Assembly: GCA_019116365.1 (NCBI GenBank)
Contig: DXBT01000010.1
Span: 1 to 64,000, forward strand
Direction of reading: 5' to 3'
Source of the DNA: Barnesiella merdipullorum
Lineage (GTDB): Bacteria > Bacteroidota > Bacteroidia > Bacteroidales > Barnesiellaceae
Length of the DNA: 64,000 bases
The notes beneath the pieces were generated by a model. The model had not been told where the DNA came from. It made no database searches and saw only the letters and a list, made by a program, of their open reading frames with translations. The position numbers were made by a program, and so were the translations under genes. Position 1 is the first letter of the stretch, and every line of letters begins with the position of its first letter. Positions 8,245-17,689 of the stretch are shown one piece after another.

Positions 8245-9903
8245 TTATTTCACGATGAAGGCTTTGTTTACCACACCTTGAGCCGTTGAGTATTGCAACA
8301 TGTAGCTGCCTCTCGAGAGCCCCGACACGTCGATGGTCGTGTGGTTGTCGGTCACGCTGCCGCGCAAGAGTTGCGAGCCGGTAACACTGTAAACCACATA
8401 TCGACCCTCGGCCTCGGGAGTCTCCAGGTTGAGCACATCGTCGGCCGGTACGGGATAGAGTTTCACACCCTCGGCCAATACCTCGTCGATACCCGAACCC
8501 GAGTAGAGCTGCAGGTCGAACTTCTTCTCATACGAATTGCCGCTCGAAGCATTGATTGCCTTGATATATACGGTTTTGTGAATAGCCTTGTCTTCGATAA
8601 GCTTGGTCGTGTAGAGCTTGCCGTCGCGCACCTCGTAGCTGGCCTCGGCATAGCCGCCATTAAATTGCAACGGACCTTTCACCTCAAAGTTATATTGAGC
8701 ATCGGCGATATCGCTATATACCGTTACATCGGCTACCGGGGTACCGGCAGGAGAGCCGATGGCAACACGGGTGGTGCTCAAGCGGATGTCATACGGAGTC
8801 TCCGACAGGGGAGCCACGCCTACTACGGCACGGTGATTGTCGGGATAAGAGCCCTGTACATCATCACCCAGGTTGTCGAGGGTAAAGTAACCGTTGTTCA
8901 AGCCACCCCAACCCCAGTTGATGTGGTATTGGTTGAAACCGTCCCAACCGTCGAGGTTGAAGCAGTGGCCCACCTTGTTGCCCTCGTTACCGGCATAAAT
9001 CACGCAACGGCCACGTTTCAACTCGCTGCGGAGGAGTTCGTGCCAGGCATCGTCGCCACCTTTATAGGTATCGCGCGAGTAACATACACACGTTTCGGGG
9101 AAACCATAATAGGTTCTAAAGTAACCCGGAATATTGTCGGTAACCGCACCCGAACCATCGGCACCATACTCCATGTCGATGAGCACGCCGCAGTGATAGA
9201 GCAGACGGGCTACCTCGTTGTAGTTGTTGGCTCCCGAAAGGATAGCGTCCCAGTTGTAATCGGGCTCCAGATCGAAATTCACACTCAACATCCCCATCGG
9301 CGAAGTGTACGACTTCGTACCCGTCCCACGCAAGGGATAACGCACAACCGACAATGCCTGTCCCATGGCCACAGCCACACAACCTACATAGGCACGACCA
9401 CCGGGGCCGCCCGATACAGTAGGGCAATAGGCATTATAGGGTGTTCCCTGGTTCCAGGTTACCTGCACCAGCGGATCGATGCGATCTTCTGTAGCACGAG
9501 TCACTACATCGCCGGCCCAACGGAAATGACGTTGCAGAGCGGGCGACTTGCGAGCCAATTTAATCTGATCGGTATAATCTTTCAACCAGCTTTGTATCCA
9601 GGCCGGCTGACCTTCCGACACATACTGGCTATCAAACGAATAACCCAGCAAGGGATCAACCGTATCCTCGGCCGAAATCAAAGCCCAACCCCCTTTTTCA
9701 AAACGAACAATGTAGTACATGGGGGTACCGTCTTGTGCTACGGTTTCGACAGTGGCATTGCCACCTTTGAACGATGAACCTCCACGCACGGTTAACAACT
9801 TGGTTGCGGTCTCTGCCGCGGTCTCCTCAGACACTACTGCTGCAAAACCTCCTTCCACAAACGAGAAGAGCAGCATTACGAAAGCTAATAATCTATATTT
9901 CAT
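8245..9903 (-). CDS. secreted C10 (streptopain-like) cysteine protease with T9SS sorting domain
   Basis: A 552-residue secreted protease. A signal peptide (1-21) precedes a Spi-like propeptide (about 22-130). The C10 catalytic domain (about 140-390) has nucleophile C175 (YVGCVAVAMGQ) and catalytic H313 (VGHCFNLDGW), followed by the family stretch HINWGWGG. After a beta-rich linker, the last 70-80 residues match the T9SS type A sorting domain: LYPVPADD, a central Y-S-V-TG stretch, DVSGLSRGSYML and a lysine-ending tail. That implies outer-membrane export and surface anchoring or release by the Por/T9SS system. It is monocistronic, with its own promoter and a strong terminator. Related enzymes include Porphyromonas/Prevotella interpain-like proteases and Bacteroides Bfp proteins. 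Confidence 0.93.
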   Translation of the reverse strand: MKYRLLAFVMLLFSFVEGGFAAVVSEETAAETATKLLTVRGGSSFKGGNATVETVAQDGTPMYYIVRFEKGGWALISAEDTVDPLLGYSFDSQYVSEGQPAWIQSWLKDYTDQIKLARKSPALQRHFRWAGDVVTRATEDRIDPLVQVTWNQGTPYNAYCPTVSGGPGGRAYVGCVAVAMGQALSVVRYPLRGTGTKSYTSPMGMLSVNFDLEPDYNWDAILSGANNYNEVARLLYHCGVLIDMEYGADGSGAVTDNIPGYFRTYYGFPETCVCYSRDTYKGGDDAWHELLRSELKRGRCVIYAGNEGNKVGHCFNLDGWDGFNQYHINWGWGGLNNGYFTLDNLGDDVQGSYPDNHRAVVGVAPLSETPYDIRLSTTRVAIGSPAGTPVADVTVYSDIADAQYNFEVKGPLQFNGGYAEASYEVRDGKLYTTKLIEDKAIHKTVYIKAINASSGNSYEKKFDLQLYSGSGIDEVLAEGVKLYPVPADDVLNLETPEAEGRYVVYSVTGSQLLRGSVTDNHTTIDVSGLSRGSYMLQYSTAQGVVNKAFIVK

Positions 9904-9949
9904 AATCGGTTTTTGGTTTCGTTTTACAGATACACAATTTATCGGTTGA

Positions 9950-9983
9950 CAAAAATAGATAATTCGAATGTATTCTGCAACAA
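9950..9983 (-). promoter_or_regulatory. promoter of the C10 protease gene
   Basis: The minus strand shows TATTTTTG (9957-9950), an exact TAnnTTTG. Tandem TTG triplets (9983-9978) stand about 20 bases upstream in the -33 position. The leader to the ATG at 9903 is about 40 bases. Confidence 0.6.
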
Positions 9984-10083
9984 TTTAACATTCTCTATGT
10001 TTTTAAACATACAAAATGTTGTATTCCCCTACTCTTTTCTATCAAAAAAGAGTCGAATGGGCGCAAAAGAATAGAGACTTGGT

Positions 10084-10131
10084 AAAAAAAATAGGCCGAT
10101 ACCTCACGGGTATCGGCCTATTCTATATAAA
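10084..10131 (-). terminator. terminator of the first susCD operon
   Basis: On the minus strand a 13-base stem, ATAGGCCGATACC pairing with GGTATCGGCCTAT, has a 5-base loop and is followed directly by a run of T. It lies 24 bases past the stop of the last gene of the operon. Confidence 0.92.
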
Positions 10132-10154
10132 GATATCAATATCAATCTTGCTGA

Positions 10155-11603
10155 TTAGAAGCGTTTTGCCTTGATGCTCTTCACAACTTTTTGAGCTTTG
10201 GCTTTCTCGCTGCCATTCAACGGTCTGAAGAGCGACCAGTCAACCTGGCGAACATTCAGTTTCTTCAATACAGGAGCCGAGGCATTCATGCCGGCCGAAG
10301 GCGAAGCTTGAACTGAGCCTTTCATAAATACAGCCAAGTTCCAGACATCATACCAACCCAGATTGAAGCCTTCGGCATTCGGTGTCTGGATGAGATCGTA
10401 ATTAAATAGATATAATCCGCACCAGCGATCGGCTACATATCCTGTAACGCCCTGAGCGTCGGTGGCATTGAAGTTAACCCACTCAAATTGTTCAGTCTCG
10501 CTCTCGGGTACACCGGCAAAACATACAAGACAATTGAAAGATGTGCCAGATTGATCTCTCATGGGAATCACACCCATAGGCAACATATCGGCAACCTTGA
10601 AGTTATTACCCTCTACGACAGCCTCCAACGAGTTTTCTCCAGCGGTAAATGACGAAGCTTCGAAATAGAAATTCTTGATGAGTATCGTATCGGGATTGTC
10701 CTCATGTTTCAATTCAAACTCGGTATCGAAGCCATAGGGCGTTTGACCCGGTTGTTGATTATCGAAGTCATACTGATAGAACAGGAATCCGAAAGTACCT
10801 GTGAACTCAGTGTCAACAGTAGCACCCGGAACATATTCCCAGTAGGGAGCGCCCACAATCATATCATCACCTACACCACCCACCAGAGCAGCCGATTGGT
10901 TACCGCTGGCATCGACAAATGCACCGGCAGCGAAGTCGAGGAATACATACGATTTAGCCTCGTTCTCATCGAATACCACCGATTCGGGCAACGTGATGGT
11001 TACCGACTCACCGTTGATCACAACAGTTTCTATGGCACCGCTGGCATACGAGGTAGCACCATCGCCCTTCGTCACATTGTAAGTGATGGCACCTTCGCCA
11101 CGAGTAACCACCTCGTTATAGGTGAGCGTAACCGAGCGACCATGGTTGCTGGCCGTGTAGAGGTAACCTTTGGGGATGTCGGTCAGATAAGGAGCCTCGG
11201 TATCGGGCAACTCGAGCGTAGCCGATGCCACAGCACCGCAGAGACCATCCTTATTCGAAGCGATGGCATATACATAATAGGTAGTGCCTATCTCTTGGTT
11301 GGTATATGATTTCGATACAGTGGCCGTCTCGGAAGCTTTTACCAACTCGGCACCTTCGTAATCGCCTTCCAACAGAGTCTCACCGTCGATTGTCATGGCC
11401 TGGTTGGTTACCAGGTAGGCATAGTAAACCGTACCCTCGGCCGGAGTCACTGTCAAGTTGAAGGCATCTATATTAGTCTTTTCGAGAGCAACCGTCACAG
11501 ACGGACCTTCACCCATATTGACAGGAGCATAATCCTCAAACTCGGTGCAACCTGCCCCCATGAGGCAGATTGCTGAGAATAATCCTATAATATACTTTTT
11601 CAT
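10155..11603 (-). CDS. surface lipoprotein of unknown function, susCD-linked
   Basis: A 482-residue lipoprotein with a signal peptide and lipobox ending in LMGAGC (C19). The body is beta-rich and repetitive: Ig/fibronectin-like stretches in the first half (around residues 30-130, then 135-235), with aromatic and acidic residues typical of surface binding proteins in the second. I recognise no catalytic motif. It is last in a four-gene operon after susC, susD and a Calx-beta lipoprotein. Lipoproteins in this position usually act as surface binding proteins that hand ligand to the SusC/SusD transporter. That role is inferred from position; no sequence family is claimed. Confidence 0.82.
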   Translation of the reverse strand: MKKYIIGLFSAICLMGAGCTEFEDYAPVNMGEGPSVTVALEKTNIDAFNLTVTPAEGTVYYAYLVTNQAMTIDGETLLEGDYEGAELVKASETATVSKSYTNQEIGTTYYVYAIASNKDGLCGAVASATLELPDTEAPYLTDIPKGYLYTASNHGRSVTLTYNEVVTRGEGAITYNVTKGDGATSYASGAIETVVINGESVTITLPESVVFDENEAKSYVFLDFAAGAFVDASGNQSAALVGGVGDDMIVGAPYWEYVPGATVDTEFTGTFGFLFYQYDFDNQQPGQTPYGFDTEFELKHEDNPDTILIKNFYFEASSFTAGENSLEAVVEGNNFKVADMLPMGVIPMRDQSGTSFNCLVCFAGVPESETEQFEWVNFNATDAQGVTGYVADRWCGLYLFNYDLIQTPNAEGFNLGWYDVWNLAVFMKGSVQASPSAGMNASAPVLKKLNVRQVDWSLFRPLNGSEKAKAQKVVKSIKAKRF

Positions 11604-11622
11604 TGTTCTATGTTTTTATCGT

Positions 11623-12507
11623 TTATTCAACTTTTGTAAGCGTAACAGCTTGAGCACCGGTCACATATCCAACCGCCGAAGTACCCTCATAAGCTCTACC
11701 CAAGAGTATCGCATTGATCGAGATCGTGCCGTTCGATACCTGAGCATCCACAGAGCTACCACTACCCAATTCGAATTGCAGAGTGTAAGCGCCATTATTC
11801 AGAGTACCCAAATCTTGAGGAGCCTTGATCGTGATGCGAGTGTAATCGTCGCTCACCTCACCCATCACAGCCCTGTAAGAAGCCGTACCGGTAAGAGCAT
11901 CGGGAACGATTTGCGTAAACCATACACGATTGTCATAGTCGGCATCTTTCTGGATCTCGCAGTTCCACGTGTAGGTTACACCCTCTTCACCGTCGAAGGG
12001 CGATGCACCTTTTGCCGTATAAGAACCCAAAATACCGGCAGCAGCCAGCGGGTGGTCATCATCGGCAATCGTTACCGAGGTCGTATAGTTGGCGCCCAAA
12101 TTGCATCCGCTGGGAGCTACAAGCTTGATATCGAAGCAAACATCACCATCATAATTGCCGTTGTCGATAGGTTCGATAACAATGTATTGAACCATCTCAC
12201 CGCCACTGGTATAGGTCAGAGTTTTCGAAGTATTTTTCAAACGATAGTTCACACCCTCTTTAGCGGCATTCTTACCGGCATAGGCTGTGGTGTCTATTTC
12301 GAAGTTTACCGTTACATCGAGAGCTTTCGATGCTACCAACGATATAGGGATCTGAATCTCTTTGCCAGCATTCTCGTCGATGGTCGTCGTTTTGCTGTCA
12401 AATGCTACAAAAGCATCTTCGTCGCTGAACATAGGAGTCTCTACCGATTGACACGAAGCAAACAGCGCCCCTACAACAGCTACATATATAAATTTATTGA
12501 TCTTCAT
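11623..12507 (-). CDS. Calx-beta-type surface lipoprotein, susCD-linked
   Basis: A 294-residue lipoprotein with lipobox cysteine C19 (LFASCQ). Residues about 30-155 read as a Calx-beta-like domain: DENAGKEIQIPISL, repeated beta strands and the closing VTIADDDHP motif typical of Calx-beta ends. The C-terminal half (about 160-294) is another beta-rich domain of unknown family. It lies between susD and a second lipoprotein, 19-20 bases from each. It probably binds or presents ligand at the cell surface for the SusC/SusD transporter. The ligand is not predictable from the sequence. Confidence 0.85.
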   Translation of the reverse strand: MKINKFIYVAVVGALFASCQSVETPMFSDEDAFVAFDSKTTTIDENAGKEIQIPISLVASKALDVTVNFEIDTTAYAGKNAAKEGVNYRLKNTSKTLTYTSGGEMVQYIVIEPIDNGNYDGDVCFDIKLVAPSGCNLGANYTTSVTIADDDHPLAAAGILGSYTAKGASPFDGEEGVTYTWNCEIQKDADYDNRVWFTQIVPDALTGTASYRAVMGEVSDDYTRITIKAPQDLGTLNNGAYTLQFELGSGSSVDAQVSNGTISINAILLGRAYEGTSAVGYVTGAQAVTLTKVE

Positions 12508-12526
12508 AACTTTTCTCTATTAAAAT

Positions 12527-13996
12527 TTATTTGCTCTGATATCCGGGATTTTGAACCAAGTTGGAGTTGTAGAGGATATCATTCTCGGGAATCGGGAAGG
12601 CCCAACGATAGCTGGGGAAGTCGATATCCTTCGTAAGAGGATCGAGGTCATAGTCGGTACGGGTCAGCGACCGTTGCAGACGTTTCATATCGAAGTAAAC
12701 CTGACCTTCAAAGAGGAACTCTTTGCGACGTTCGTTGAAGAGGTTGTCGATATTTACCTGACTGTAAGCGCTGGCACCACGGCTGGTGGCTACCTGGTTG
12801 AGGTCGTCGAGAGCCGTTACACCGCTAATCGTAGCACCCCGGTAGAGAGCCTCAGCACGAATCAGATACATTTCGGAGATACGGATAATGGGTACATTGT
12901 TGTAGGCCAGCTGACCGCCTTTACCCGGATATTTGGTTGACCAGCGATAGCCGGGATACTGCGCATTGGTTTTGGTCAGTCCGCTGTAACGAACATCATT
13001 CTCTTCGTAGAGAGATAACAGGTCGTTCGATACACGCACGTCGCCATAACCGGCACCACTGGCAGTCTCGGGAGCGGTCAAGTAGTCGCCCAGCGTACTG
13101 GTGGAACCGTCGCTCTGCGAAATGTAAACCTCGAAGATGATCTCGCTGCCCGATTGGGGAGCTACATCGAGGCTACCGTCCCACATCGATACAAATTTAT
13201 CACCCGAGAGAAGTCTGAAACGACCGTTGCGGATTACCTTGTTGGCATAATCGGCAGCCAGTTGCCAATCTTCGTGAGTCAGATATACACGAGCCAAGAG
13301 GGCTTGGATAACCGGTGTAGTAATCGTGGCCACCATGTCTTTCACACCAGCACGCACATACGAGGGGCTCATCAAACGCTCGGCCTCAAGCAGGTCGGGG
13401 ATAATGAGGTTTTCATATACTTCGGCTACCGTGTTACGGGCGGGACGAGCCGTCAGGTCATCGACCAAAACGAGGGGTACACCCAGAGACTCGACACCGG
13501 TGAGACCATTGGCCTTGATGTATCCATAAGGTTGAGCATACACGCGGACCAGGTCGAAATAGGCCATGGCACGCAGGAAGAGGTTCTCGGCCTTTATATT
13601 GTTGATTTGTTCGTCGGTTACACCGTCGCGATTGAAGTTGCCTTCGTTGATGGCGGTCAACACTTTGTTACAACCCAGGATGGCATTGTAGGCACTGGCC
13701 CACAAACCCAATTCGCTGGTGGGGGTAAAGTTCCAGGCCGGCTCCATACGCATACGACCGGTATTTACGGGACCTACCATACCGTTGCCACACATCACGT
13801 CGAAGGTGAGGGGGAACGAAGCGCCATACCACGAGATAACTGTCCGGTAGTTACCGGCCGTGGCACCATCGAGACCCGAGAAGGTCGAGAGGGCCAGTTC
13901 GTCCGACTGATCCATAGGCGGCTCTTTGGTCAAGAAATCGTCGCAAGAGGTGAGAGCCAGCGCCAAAACTGCTATCGATAAAAATATTTTTTTCAT
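12527..13996 (-). CDS. SusD/RagB family nutrient-binding lipoprotein
   Basis: A 489-residue lipoprotein capping the SusC channel at the cell surface. The signal peptide ends at C18 (LTSCDDFLTKEPP), with the DDFL motif characteristic of SusD. The fold has TPR-like helices in the N-terminal half, ALLARVYLTHEDWQLAADYA in the middle, and the family ending with NERRKEFLFEGQVYFDMKRL and an NPGY close. I use the ATG at 13996; a GTG two codons upstream is also open. It follows susC by 22 bases. Ligand unknown; RagB-type members bind peptides, others bind glycans. Confidence 0.94.
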   Translation of the reverse strand: MKKIFLSIAVLALALTSCDDFLTKEPPMDQSDELALSTFSGLDGATAGNYRTVISWYGASFPLTFDVMCGNGMVGPVNTGRMRMEPAWNFTPTSELGLWASAYNAILGCNKVLTAINEGNFNRDGVTDEQINNIKAENLFLRAMAYFDLVRVYAQPYGYIKANGLTGVESLGVPLVLVDDLTARPARNTVAEVYENLIIPDLLEAERLMSPSYVRAGVKDMVATITTPVIQALLARVYLTHEDWQLAADYANKVIRNGRFRLLSGDKFVSMWDGSLDVAPQSGSEIIFEVYISQSDGSTSTLGDYLTAPETASGAGYGDVRVSNDLLSLYEENDVRYSGLTKTNAQYPGYRWSTKYPGKGGQLAYNNVPIIRISEMYLIRAEALYRGATISGVTALDDLNQVATSRGASAYSQVNIDNLFNERRKEFLFEGQVYFDMKRLQRSLTRTDYDLDPLTKDIDFPSYRWAFPIPENDILYNSNLVQNPGYQSK

Positions 13997-14018
13997 TGTC
14001 ACATTCTTTTTTTAATGG

Positions 14019-17003
14019 TTAGAAAGTAATATCCACACCCACGATCATCGAACGGGTCATCGGGTAGCTGATGATGGTAGCACCTTGAGTACCGTGTTCG
14101 GGATCCCAGTAGTTCATGTTGTGGAACGTATAGAGGTTAAGGGCACTGGCATAGATGCGTACGCCGCTCATGAGAGCTTTCTTGGTCCATCTCGAAGGCA
14201 AGTTGTAGGCCAACGTAATGTCTTTGATACGCAGGTAGCTACCATCCTCGAGATAACGGGTAGAGCTCTGCATACTGTTGCTGGGGTTGTTGTAAACCGG
14301 TTTCGGCAATACGTTCATGTCGCCCGGTTTTTTCCAGTAGTTCATGGCTCCTTTCCAGACATTCTGTTCAGCATAAGCGCCATCCGACTCAAACAGCTGA
14401 CGGTCTTGGTTCAACACTTTGTTACCGTAACGGGCCTCGAGTTGGATGCCCAGCGAAATACCTTTCCAAGAGAGTTCGGTATTGAAACCACCCGTCCACA
14501 GAGGTTCGGGCGAGCCGCAACGAATACGGCGAGCTTCTTGCGAATCTTCGGTCAACAGGCCCTCTTCGTTACGCCACAAGGCGTTACCGTTTTGGGGGTT
14601 CACACCAGCGTAGTCATACAACCAGTAGGTGTAGAGCTGATCGCCTACTACATAACGGAGCGCGGTTCCGATGAAGTCCTGACCCGGAGCCAGCTCAAGT
14701 ACTTTCGAACGGTTGGCAGCAAAGTTCAGACCGGCCGACCATTTGAAGTCGTTGGTGTTGAAAATGTCGGCATCCAACTGTACCTCGATACCGCTGTTGC
14801 GGATTTTACCTACGTTTTGGTTCAGGTTACCGAAACCGGTAGTATAGGGCAGAGGCGAGGCAATCAACATATCCTCGGTACGACGGGTGTACCAGTCGAT
14901 CGATCCGCTCAAGCGGTCGAACAAACGGAAGTCAACACCGATGTTGTGAGTCTTGTTGGTTTCCCAAGTCAGTTTGCGGTTCTGCAACTGCGAGGGGAGC
15001 TGACCGGTGATGCCGTTGTAAACAATGTCGGAGTAAAGACCATAGTGAGCATAAGCACCGATGTTGTCGTTACCGTTCACACCGTAGCTGTAACGCAGTT
15101 TCAATACATTAAGTACATCTTTAATATCTTGCATGAAGGCTTCGTTGTGGATATTCCACGATGCACTGGCTGCCCAGAAGGTACCCCAGCGGCGATCGGG
15201 ACCGAACTTGGAGCTACCATCGGTACGGAGCGAACCTTTAACGTAGTAGCGACCGTTGTAGCTATACTCGGCTACACCGAAGAACGAAACCATGGCTGTT
15301 TGTGAGAGACCGTCGTAGGCCTTCTGGTCTTCGGCCGAAATACCTACCGAGTGATAGGGACGTTGCTCGTTTACGTGATACGATACAGCTTGGTTGTACG
15401 AAGATTCATAGGTATTGGCCTCTTGACCCAACATGATGTTCAGCGAGTGAACGTCGTTGAAGAGGTCGTCGTAAGTAACCGTGTTAGAGGTGGTCAACAG
15501 ACGATATTGTACGTCGGCCGTATTCAGCGAAGCACCAAAAGAAGCGGTGTTGATGAATGCAGGCGAGTATTGGCGGCTGTTGGTATAAGCATACTCAACC
15601 GAGTTGTTGGTGCGGAAAGTCAATTGCTTGATGGGTTTCCACTCCAAGTAGGCCGTACCGGTAAACTTGTATTGCTTGTCATATTTATCCGAACCTTTGA
15701 TAGCAGCAATCGGGTTCACGTTGAACACGAAGGGAAGATCGAAGTTGTAGCTGCCGTCTTCGTTGTAAGCCCGCATCGTCGGGGCCAAAGCCATACCCGA
15801 ATAGAAGGGGTTCGAAGGAGCCAGGCCATCACCATTAACCAAGCTGTTGGTAACGTCCGATACTTTCATGTAACCACCATTGATACGGGTACCTACCTTC
15901 AACCATTTGTTGAGCTCGGTATCGAGGTTGGCACGAACCTGCATCTTTTCGAAACCTACGGTAGGAACGATACCATCGGTCTTGTTGTACGACAACGAAG
16001 TATAATAGGTAGTCTTGCCGGCACCACCCGAAGCAATCAACTCATACTCTTGCAAGCTACCGTTACGGGTCAACTCTTTCATCCAGTTCGTACCGCCTTG
16101 GGCAGCCAACGAAAGGGGGAAGTAGTACTGCGATGCGGGGTTATCTACGTCGTAACCGGCATTGATGCGGGCATCGCGTTGATATTGGATATACTCTTGC
16201 AGGTTGGCCATACCGAAATCGTTATCATTGGCCAGTGTGGTGATACCATAGCGGGCACGGGCGGTAATTTTCGATTTACCGGCTTCACCCGATTTGGTGG
16301 TAATCAAGATCACACCGTTGGCGGCACGCGAACCGTAGATAGAGGCTGCGGCAGCATCCTTCAACACGGTTACCGAGGCAATATCGCTGGCGTTGATCAT
16401 GGCAATGGCGTTCATACTGTTGGAGAGAGCTCCCACGTTACCACTCTCTACGGGGATACCATCGACTACATACAAGGGGTCGCTGGCAGCACCGATAGAA
16501 CTGGTACCACGCACACGAATCGTAGCAGCAGCACCCGGCTGACCGTTGGTCGAAGACACCGATACACCGGCCATCTTACCCGAAAGCATCTTATCGACCG
16601 AAGTCTCGGGGATTGAAGCCAGGTCGTCGCCTTTCACCGTGGCAATAGAACCGGTCTTGGCCTCCTTGCGAATGGTTTGGTAACCTACCACAACCACATC
16701 GTCGAGGGTTTGATCACTCGAAGTCAATCTCACCACCATACCGTTGCGAGCAAATACCTCTTGGCGTTCCATACCAATGTACGAAATCACCAGGGTTCGC
16801 CCGGCTCCATCGGGAATCTTAATTGAAAACTTACCGTCACTATCGGTAATGGTAGAAGCGTTCGTGCCCTTCACCAAGATCGACGCACCGATCACCGGCT
16901 CGTCATTCTCTGCCGTCAATACCGTACCGGAGATGCTCGTCTGAGCCACCGCTAACGAAATGCCAGCCAACAGAGCGCACAATAACAATATTAATTTTCT
17001 CAT
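14019..17003 (-). CDS. SusC/RagA family TonB-dependent outer-membrane transporter
   Basis: A 994-residue outer-membrane protein. A signal peptide (1-20), a carboxypeptidase-regulatory-like domain (about 22-100) and a TonB-box-like stretch (DDVVVVGY) lead into the plug domain (about 110-230, with RVRGTSSIGAASDPLYVVDG and the GVILITTKSG ending). A large beta-barrel follows, closing with a terminal F. With SusD it imports ligands too large for porins, powered by TonB. It heads a four-gene operon and has a leader of about 215 bases. No sigma/anti-sigma pair, hybrid two-component sensor or degradative enzyme accompanies it, so the substrate and control are unknown. Confidence 0.95.
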   Translation of the reverse strand: MRKLILLLCALLAGISLAVAQTSISGTVLTAENDEPVIGASILVKGTNASTITDSDGKFSIKIPDGAGRTLVISYIGMERQEVFARNGMVVRLTSSDQTLDDVVVVGYQTIRKEAKTGSIATVKGDDLASIPETSVDKMLSGKMAGVSVSSTNGQPGAAATIRVRGTSSIGAASDPLYVVDGIPVESGNVGALSNSMNAIAMINASDIASVTVLKDAAAASIYGSRAANGVILITTKSGEAGKSKITARARYGITTLANDNDFGMANLQEYIQYQRDARINAGYDVDNPASQYYFPLSLAAQGGTNWMKELTRNGSLQEYELIASGGAGKTTYYTSLSYNKTDGIVPTVGFEKMQVRANLDTELNKWLKVGTRINGGYMKVSDVTNSLVNGDGLAPSNPFYSGMALAPTMRAYNEDGSYNFDLPFVFNVNPIAAIKGSDKYDKQYKFTGTAYLEWKPIKQLTFRTNNSVEYAYTNSRQYSPAFINTASFGASLNTADVQYRLLTTSNTVTYDDLFNDVHSLNIMLGQEANTYESSYNQAVSYHVNEQRPYHSVGISAEDQKAYDGLSQTAMVSFFGVAEYSYNGRYYVKGSLRTDGSSKFGPDRRWGTFWAASASWNIHNEAFMQDIKDVLNVLKLRYSYGVNGNDNIGAYAHYGLYSDIVYNGITGQLPSQLQNRKLTWETNKTHNIGVDFRLFDRLSGSIDWYTRRTEDMLIASPLPYTTGFGNLNQNVGKIRNSGIEVQLDADIFNTNDFKWSAGLNFAANRSKVLELAPGQDFIGTALRYVVGDQLYTYWLYDYAGVNPQNGNALWRNEEGLLTEDSQEARRIRCGSPEPLWTGGFNTELSWKGISLGIQLEARYGNKVLNQDRQLFESDGAYAEQNVWKGAMNYWKKPGDMNVLPKPVYNNPSNSMQSSTRYLEDGSYLRIKDITLAYNLPSRWTKKALMSGVRIYASALNLYTFHNMNYWDPEHGTQGATIISYPMTRSMIVGVDITF

Positions 17004-17221
17004 ACGACTGAAATTAAATTTAAATAAACGATTTATTCCTTCTTCTTTCTTTTACTTATCACACACCCGGCTTTTTAAGGCCGGACTTTTACATTACACT
17101 CTTTTGCAATTAAACCAACTCTTAAAACTCCTCTTCTTTTAAACCTTATTATAATATAAACCTTAAATTGAAACCTTGAGAATCACTCTCATTCATACCT
17201 CTTATGGAAGTATCCAGCATG

Positions 17222-17251
17222 CAAAGATAGGAAAAAAACGACAATATGAAA
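17222..17251 (-). promoter_or_regulatory. promoter of the first susCD operon
   Basis: On the minus strand TATCTTTG (17229-17222) matches TAnnTTTG exactly. TTTC at 17251-17248 occupies the -33 position with an 18-base spacer, one base off consensus. Transcription from here gives a leader of roughly 210 bases before susC. Confidence 0.6.
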
Positions 17252-17665
17252 TTCAATTTGAAAGAAAATTACCCGCATCGCCTTTCTTTTTGACAACCGC
17301 ACTTGACGTTCCACCGAGATTCTCAATTACACATTTTTTCACAGCGCAACTAACTTATTAAGGACCAACCATATAGAAGAATATCTCTTTTCAAACCGAA
17401 GAGAGAAAAAAAACAGGGACACAAAATGTTAATAAAATATAAATTGACTATACTTGCCACCGTATTATTATCAAACCGCGCTAATCTTATCAAAAAATTA
17501 ACGCAAAAAGTTTATTATATTAACAATTTACAACCGCACATTCCCAATCGAGTGCGTTGTCATCTCAAGCTGCAAAAAAGCATAACCGATAGACAAAATT
17601 GCCTCATTGGTATAAATCTGCGAAAAAAAAGTGCAGCAAATGCATGCATACCCATTCCTCTTTTG

Positions 17666-17673
17666 TATTTTTG
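17666..17673 (+). promoter_or_regulatory. -7 box of coaX
   Basis: TATTTTTG matches TAnnTTTG exactly, 16 bases before the GTG start of coaX, so the leader would be only about 10 bases. No TTTG is visible at the expected -33 spacing. Confidence 0.5.
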
Positions 17674-17689
17674 TCTAAAATTTTGAGTT

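Larger units (their letters stand above)
17004..17689. other. 686-base AT-rich divergent region between susC and coaX
   Basis: No convincing gene on either strand. It holds the susC promoter (17222-17251), the long susC leader, and the coaX -7 box (17666-17673). Inside the susC leader, 17067-17084 reads CCGGCTTTTTAAGGCCGG, which folds as a 5-base stem CCGGC/GCCGG. The stretch 17400-17660 is AT-rich with homopolymer runs and no recognisable features. Confidence 0.6.

Noticed and set aside
17426..17686. 86-codon frame in the susC-coaX gap
   Set aside because: Composition is that of AT-rich noncoding DNA, with no start signal and no domain; it overlaps the coaX promoter region.
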